NCBI GenBank assembly: GCA_036377075.1
Contig: DASUZB010000167.1
Coordinates: 1 to 17,335 of the forward strand
Origin: DASUZB01 sp036377075
GTDB taxonomy: Bacteria > Actinomycetota > CALGFH01
DNA: 17,335 bases
Direction of reading: 5' to 3'
Translations under genes and position numbers: made by a program
The notes under the pieces: generated by a model
The model's input: the letters and a program-made list of their open reading frames with translations, nothing else
Database searches by the model: none
What the model was told of the DNA's origin: nothing
Shown: piece after piece, positions 14,071 through 17,335 of the stretch
Position numbering within the stretch: the first letter of the stretch is position 1
Layout of the letters: every line of letters starts with the position of its first letter

Positions 14071-14942
14071 GAGCGTTCGACCAGGGAGAACAGCGCCAGG
14101 ACGTAGTACAGCGCCGGCGCCATCACCAGCAGGGCGTCGATGCGGTCGAGCATGCCGCCGTGCCCGGGCAGGATCGAGCCCATGTCCTTGACGTCGAGGT
14201 CGCGCTTGAGCATCGACTCCGAGAGGTCGCCGAGCGGCGCCGCCACGCAGGCCACCGCGGCGAGGGTGAGCCCGGGCCCGAGCGTCCACGGCGGCCACAT
14301 CGGCAGCACGAAGGCGCCCACGGCCAGGGTGAGCACGCTGGCGCCGGCCGCGCCCTCCCAGGACTTGCGCGGCGAGACGCTCGGGGCCATCAGGTGGCGG
14401 CCGAAGATCACCCCGGCCGCGAAGGCGGTGGTGTCGTACACCACCACCAGCAGGGCGTAGCCGGTCAGCGCGCCCACGTAGTGCTCGGCCCTGGCCACCA
14501 CCAGGGACAGGTGGGCGGCGAGGAACGGCAGGTAGAGCACGGTGAAGACGGTGGCGGCGAGGTTGCGGGCGACCTCGGTGCGGCGGCGGTCGAGCAGGTA
14601 CCAGGCGAACCCGGCGAGCACCGTCAGCATCATCCCGAAGGAGAGCGCCGCCGGCCCCTCGAGGTAGGCGCCGACGACCAGCAGCACCGCCATCGGGAAG
14701 ACGACCGCGGGGGCGGGGCGGATGGACCGCGCCCGCAGCGCGGTGTTCAGCTCGACGAGGGCGAGCAGCACGATGGCGAGCACGCAGACGACGAACACCG
14801 GGCGGGACAGCAGCAGCGCGGCCAGGAGCAGCACGGCGAGGCCGACGCCGGTGGCGATCGCCAGTGGCAGGTTGCGCCCCGTACGGCGCCTGGGCCGTGG
14901 CACCGGCGTCCCGGCCGGGTCGAGCGGTGGGCTCTCAGCCAC
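14067..14942 (-). CDS. cdsA: Phosphatidate cytidylyltransferase (CDP-diacylglycerol synthase)
   Basis: CdsA makes CDP-diacylglycerol from phosphatidate and CTP, the branch point for all bacterial phospholipids. The 291-aa integral membrane protein has a basic Pro-rich N-terminus (1-23) followed by about seven or eight hydrophobic segments. The family signature is complete: SPRKSWEGAAG (190-200), then GDLSESMLKRDLDVKD (238-253) and PGHGGMLDRIDA (259-270), with the Asp residues that bind the metal and CTP. The GTG at 14942 follows GAGGTGG at about seven bases. It lies 39 bases after frr and overlaps rlmN. The frr-cdsA linkage is common in bacteria. Confidence 0.96.
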   Translation of the reverse strand: MAESPPLDPAGTPVPRPRRRTGRNLPLAIATGVGLAVLLLAALLLSRPVFVVCVLAIVLLALVELNTALRARSIRPAPAVVFPMAVLLVVGAYLEGPAALSFGMMLTVLAGFAWYLLDRRRTEVARNLAATVFTVLYLPFLAAHLSLVVARAEHYVGALTGYALLVVVYDTTAFAAGVIFGRHLMAPSVSPRKSWEGAAGASVLTLAVGAFVLPMWPPWTLGPGLTLAAVACVAAPLGDLSESMLKRDLDVKDMGSILPGHGGMLDRIDALLVMAPALYYVLALFSLVERS

Positions 14943-14981
14943 CCCGCCGCCACCTCGTTCGCATGCCGCCCACCTCGCCGC

Positions 14982-15539
14982 TCAGACTTCGAGCAGCTCG
15001 CGCTCCTTGTGCTGGAGCATGGTGTCGACCTCGCCGACGTACTTGTCGGTGAGCCCCTGCAGGCGCTGCTCCGCCCGGCGCAATTCGTCCTGGGAGATCT
15101 CGCCGTCCTTCTCCATCCGCTCCATGGCGTCCTTCTCGTGGCGGCGGACGTTGCGGATGGCGGTGCGCGCCTCCTCGGCCCGGTGCTTGGTCAGCTTGAC
15201 GTACTCCTTGCGCCGCTCCTCGGTGAGCGGCGGGAAGGCCAGCCGGATCACCTGGCCGTCGTTGGCGGGGTTGATGCCGAGGTCGGAGTTGCGGATCGCC
15301 TTCTCGATGCCGGCGCTGGCGTTGCGGTCGTAGGGGGACACCACCAGCAGGCGCGCCTCCGGTGCCGAGATCGAGGCGAGCTGCTGCAGGGGCGTCGGCG
15401 TGCCGTAGTAGTCCACCATGAGCCGGTTGAGCAGGGCGGGGTTGGCGCGGCCGGTGCGGATGCCGCTGAACTCCTCCTTGGCCACGTCGATGGCCTTGCG
15501 CATCTTGCCCTCGGCTTCCTTGAGGATGTCGTCGATCAT
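14982..15539 (-). CDS. frr: Ribosome recycling factor
   Basis: RRF splits post-termination ribosomes together with EF-G. The 185-aa product is the normal length. The three-helix bundle is recognisable: N-terminal MIDDILKEAEGKMRKAID, then FSGIRTGRANPALLNRLMVDYYGTPTPL (25-52; domain I/II junction), NDGQVIRLAFPPLTEERR (93-110), and the C-terminal helix ending MLQHKERELLEV. The start ATG at 15539 overlaps the pyrH TGA as ATGA, so expression is probably coupled to pyrH. It is in the usual rpsB-tsf-pyrH-frr order. Confidence 0.97.
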   Translation of the reverse strand: MIDDILKEAEGKMRKAIDVAKEEFSGIRTGRANPALLNRLMVDYYGTPTPLQQLASISAPEARLLVVSPYDRNASAGIEKAIRNSDLGINPANDGQVIRLAFPPLTEERRKEYVKLTKHRAEEARTAIRNVRRHEKDAMERMEKDGEISQDELRRAEQRLQGLTDKYVGEVDTMLQHKERELLEV

Positions 15540-16360
15540 GCCTGGTCCCCTTCTGCGTCCTGGCGGTCGGCGTTCCCGTTCGGCGGCGGGCTCGAGATCG
15601 AGCCGACCACCGTCCCGATCGGCTCCCCGCACACCGCCCTCCGGATGTTGCCCTCGGTGAGCAGGTCGAACACGATGATGGGCAGATCGTTGTCCTTGCA
15701 CAGCGACAGCGCGGTAGTGTCCATCACCTTGAGCTCGCGCCTGATCGCCTCCAGGTAGTCCAGGCGGGAGAACTTCCGCGCCGACGGGTCCTTCTTGGGA
15801 TCGGCGTCGTAGACGCCGTCCACCCCGTTCTTGGCCATCAGGATCGCCTCGGCACCGATCTCGAGGGCGCGCTGGGCGGCGGTGGTGTCGGTCGAGAAGT
15901 ACGGCGTGCCCATGCCGGCCCCGAAGATCACGATGCGGCCCTTCTCCAGGTGGCGCATGGCCCGCCGGGGGATGTACGGCTCGGCGATCTGGGTCATCTG
16001 GATCGCCGTCTGGACGCGCGTGACCACCTTGCGACGTTCGAGCGCATCCTGCAGCGCCAGGCAGTTCATCACCGTCGCCAGCATGCCCATGTAGTCGGCG
16101 CGGGCGCGGTCCATCCCGGCCGCCTCCGCGGCCGAGCCGCGCAGGATGTTGCCGCCGCCGACCACCACGGCGGTCTGGACGCCGAGGTCGACCACCTCGA
16201 CGAGCTGGCGCGCGACCCCGTCGATGCGGTCGAAGCCGAGCCCGAAGCCGCCGGCGCCGGCGAACGCCTCCCCCGACAGCTTGAGCAGGACGCGCTCGAA
16301 GCTCGGCGTGGTCAGGGCGATGCCGGATCCGTCCTCGTCACCCGCCATCACGAAGGCCAT
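15536..16360 (-). CDS. pyrH: Uridylate (UMP) kinase
   Basis: PyrH phosphorylates UMP to UDP with ATP in pyrimidine nucleotide synthesis and belongs to the amino-acid kinase fold. The 274-aa protein has VLLKLSGEAF (24-33), VVVGGGNILRG (65-75), the UMP-binding ADYMGMLATVMNCLALQDALE (88-108, key residues D89, M91, T96, N99), FGAGMGTPYFSTDTTAAQRA (146-165) and the nucleotide-binding KNGVDGVYDADP (177-188). An N-terminal extension of about 20 residues and a hydrophilic C-terminal tail of about 20 (from 255) exceed the E. coli form, as is common in actinobacteria. The ATG at 16360 has AGGAGG at five bases; an internal ATG four codons on is less well placed. It lies 48 bases after tsf. Confidence 0.97.
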   Translation of the reverse strand: MAFVMAGDEDGSGIALTTPSFERVLLKLSGEAFAGAGGFGLGFDRIDGVARQLVEVVDLGVQTAVVVGGGNILRGSAAEAAGMDRARADYMGMLATVMNCLALQDALERRKVVTRVQTAIQMTQIAEPYIPRRAMRHLEKGRIVIFGAGMGTPYFSTDTTAAQRALEIGAEAILMAKNGVDGVYDADPKKDPSARKFSRLDYLEAIRRELKVMDTTALSLCKDNDLPIIVFDLLTEGNIRRAVCGEPIGTVVGSISSPPPNGNADRQDAEGDQA

Positions 16361-16408
16361 CCGGTCCTCCTGTTCGCGCCCGCGCCGCCGGCCGCCCCGC
16401 CGGGGTCG

Positions 16409-17023
16409 TCAGCCGCCGTCGTCCTCCCCGACCCGGAAGCGGGCGTAGCGGCGCAGCACGAGCTTCTCACCGACCTTGGCGGAATAGCTATCGAGGACCT
16501 CCTGGATGGTCTGGCCGGGATCCTTGACGTAGTCCTGCTCGAGCAGGGCCACCTGCTTGTAGAAGTCCTTGAGCTTGCCCTCGATGATGCGGTCGACGAC
16601 GTGGGCCGGCTTGCCCTCCGCCTGGCTGGCGAAGATCTTGCGCTCGCGCTCCACCACCTCGGCGGGAACGTCCTCGCGGCGGAGGTAGGCCGGGTCGGCC
16701 CAGGCGATGTGCACGGCGATGCCGTGCGCCAGGGTCTGGAACTCGTCGGTCTTGGCGACGAAGTCGGTCTCGCAGGCCAGCTCCACCAGCACGCCGAGCT
16801 TGGCGGGCAGGTTGGGGTCGGGGGTGTGCAGGTAGGCCTCGATCACGCCCTCGTTGGTGCTGCGGCCGGCGCGCTTGCTCGCCTGGGCGAGGCCCTTCTC
16901 GCGCAGGATCGTCTTGGCGCGCTCGAGGTCGCCGCCGGCGTCCTGCAACGCCTTCTTGCAGTCCATCATGCCGGCGCCGGTGGCGTCGCGCAGGACCTTC
17001 ACCTGGGCGGCGGTGATCTCCAT
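16409..17023 (-). CDS. tsf: Translation elongation factor Ts (short form)
   Basis: EF-Ts exchanges GDP for GTP on EF-Tu. The 204-aa product has the N-terminal UBA-like domain (1-55, VKVLRDATGAGMMDCKKAL) and the exchange core with TDFV at 86-89. It is shorter than the E. coli factor (about 280 aa) because only one core subdomain is present, as in Thermus and several deep-branching actinobacteria. The C-terminal part retains QDYVKDPGQTIQEVL. The ATG at 17023 follows GGAGGAG at nine bases. It lies 111 bases after rpsB, with a strong hairpin in between. Confidence 0.96.
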   Translation of the reverse strand: MEITAAQVKVLRDATGAGMMDCKKALQDAGGDLERAKTILREKGLAQASKRAGRSTNEGVIEAYLHTPDPNLPAKLGVLVELACETDFVAKTDEFQTLAHGIAVHIAWADPAYLRREDVPAEVVERERKIFASQAEGKPAHVVDRIIEGKLKDFYKQVALLEQDYVKDPGQTIQEVLDSYSAKVGEKLVLRRYARFRVGEDDGG

Positions 17024-17087
17024 ACGGTGGTGCTCCTCCGGGCTCTGCGCTCCGGCGTTGGCGGAGCGGTCAGCTTCAGGGTGACGG

Positions 17088-17121
17088 GCCGCCCGCCCGG
17101 GTCACGGGTCGGGCGGGCGGC
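17088..17121 (-). terminator. Intercistronic hairpin between rpsB and tsf (possible attenuator)
   Basis: The arms gccgcccgcccg (17088..17099) and cgggcgggcggc (17110..17121) pair perfectly over 12 bases around a 10-base loop. It lies 13 bases after the rpsB stop and about 65 before the tsf start. No T-tract follows on the minus strand. In E. coli rpsB-tsf a partial terminator lowers tsf expression relative to rpsB; a similar attenuating or mRNA-processing role is plausible here, but full termination is unlikely since tsf has no obvious promoter of its own. Confidence 0.5.
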
Positions 17122-17134
17122 ATCGTGGGACGGC

Positions 17135-17335
17135 TCAGCTCTTCGACTGCTGGGCCTCGGCCTTGTCGGCGCCCTCCGCCTCCGCGTCGGCGTCGGCGTC
17201 GGCGCCGGCGGCCGGCGCCTTCTTGGCGGAGGACGCGGCCTTGCCCGACGCCTGCTTGCCGTCGGCCGAGGCGGCCTTGCCCGCGTCCTTCTTGGCCGCG
17301 GGCGTGGCCTTCGCGGTGGCGGCCTCCCGGGCGTC
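17135..17335 (-). CDS. rpsB: 30S ribosomal protein S2, C-terminal tail only (gene runs off the right edge)
   Basis: The last 66 codons of an open frame end at TGA 17135-17137. The peptide is low-complexity, made almost only of Ala, Lys, Asp, Glu, Gly, Ser and Gln (for example AAKKDAGKAASADGKQ and GADADADAEAEGADKAEAQ). Actinobacterial S2 proteins often carry such a charged tail after the folded domain. No folded S2 sequence is inside the window, so the call rests on the position directly before tsf-pyrH-frr and on the tail's character. Confidence 0.82.
   Translation of the reverse strand, partial: DAREAATAKATPAAKKDAGKAASADGKQASGKAASSAKKAPAAGADADADAEAEGADKAEAQQSKS

Noticed and set aside
1..17335. 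tRNA, rRNA, CRISPR arrays, transposases, integrases and phage genes
   Set aside because: None was recognised on either strand. The only mobile-looking features are the two copies of the 70-base repeat.

Overview
The window is very GC-rich and every convincing gene reads from the minus strand. It joins two conserved bacterial housekeeping clusters that are typical of Actinomycetota. The order, the frequent GTG and TTG starts, the short elongation factor Ts (204 aa), the alanine/lysine-rich tail on S2 and the DUF4081-type acetyltransferase beside ispG all point to a high-GC actinobacterium. It is probably a deep-branching one rather than Streptomyces or Mycobacterium, but the species cannot be fixed from sequence reading alone.

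In transcription order (right to left): rpsB (3' end only), a 12-bp-stem hairpin, tsf, pyrH, frr, cdsA, rlmN, dxr, rseP, ispG, a GNAT acetyltransferase, an EccC-like type VII secretion ATPase, and a ubiquitin-like/MinD-like fusion protein. A GC-rich palindrome follows that last gene. After a 290-base spacer holding a likely promoter and a leader hairpin come rimP, nusA, ylxR and infB (5' end only). Spacing is tight. Start/stop overlaps (ATGA, GTGA or TTGA) link pyrH-frr, cdsA-rlmN, rlmN-dxr, eccC-ubl/minD and ylxR-infB; rseP starts inside the end of dxr.

The right block covers translation (S2, EF-Ts, ribosome recycling, 23S/tRNA adenine methylation), UMP synthesis, CDP-diacylglycerol synthesis, two enzymes of the MEP isoprenoid pathway (dxr, ispG) and a site-2 protease. 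The left block is the standard rimP-nusA-ylxR-infB operon for ribosome maturation, transcription elongation/termination and translation initiation.

The accessory part lies between the blocks (2656..8273). It is a two-gene unit: a 1423-aa membrane-anchored EccC-like protein with three P-loop ATPase modules, and a 418-aa protein joining an EccD/YukD-type ubiquitin-like domain to a MinD/ParA-like domain whose P-loop has lost its lysine. No EsxA/EsxB-type substrate and no EccB, EccD channel or EccE gene is in the window, so this looks like an orphan or reduced type VII-like module carried inside a housekeeping locus.

A second unexpected feature is a 70-base repeat with inverted ends. It is present once inside the EccC-like gene and once, in opposite orientation relative to its gene, at the 3' end of rlmN. 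Both copies are read through as protein. This looks like a small dispersed element able to sit inside coding sequence.
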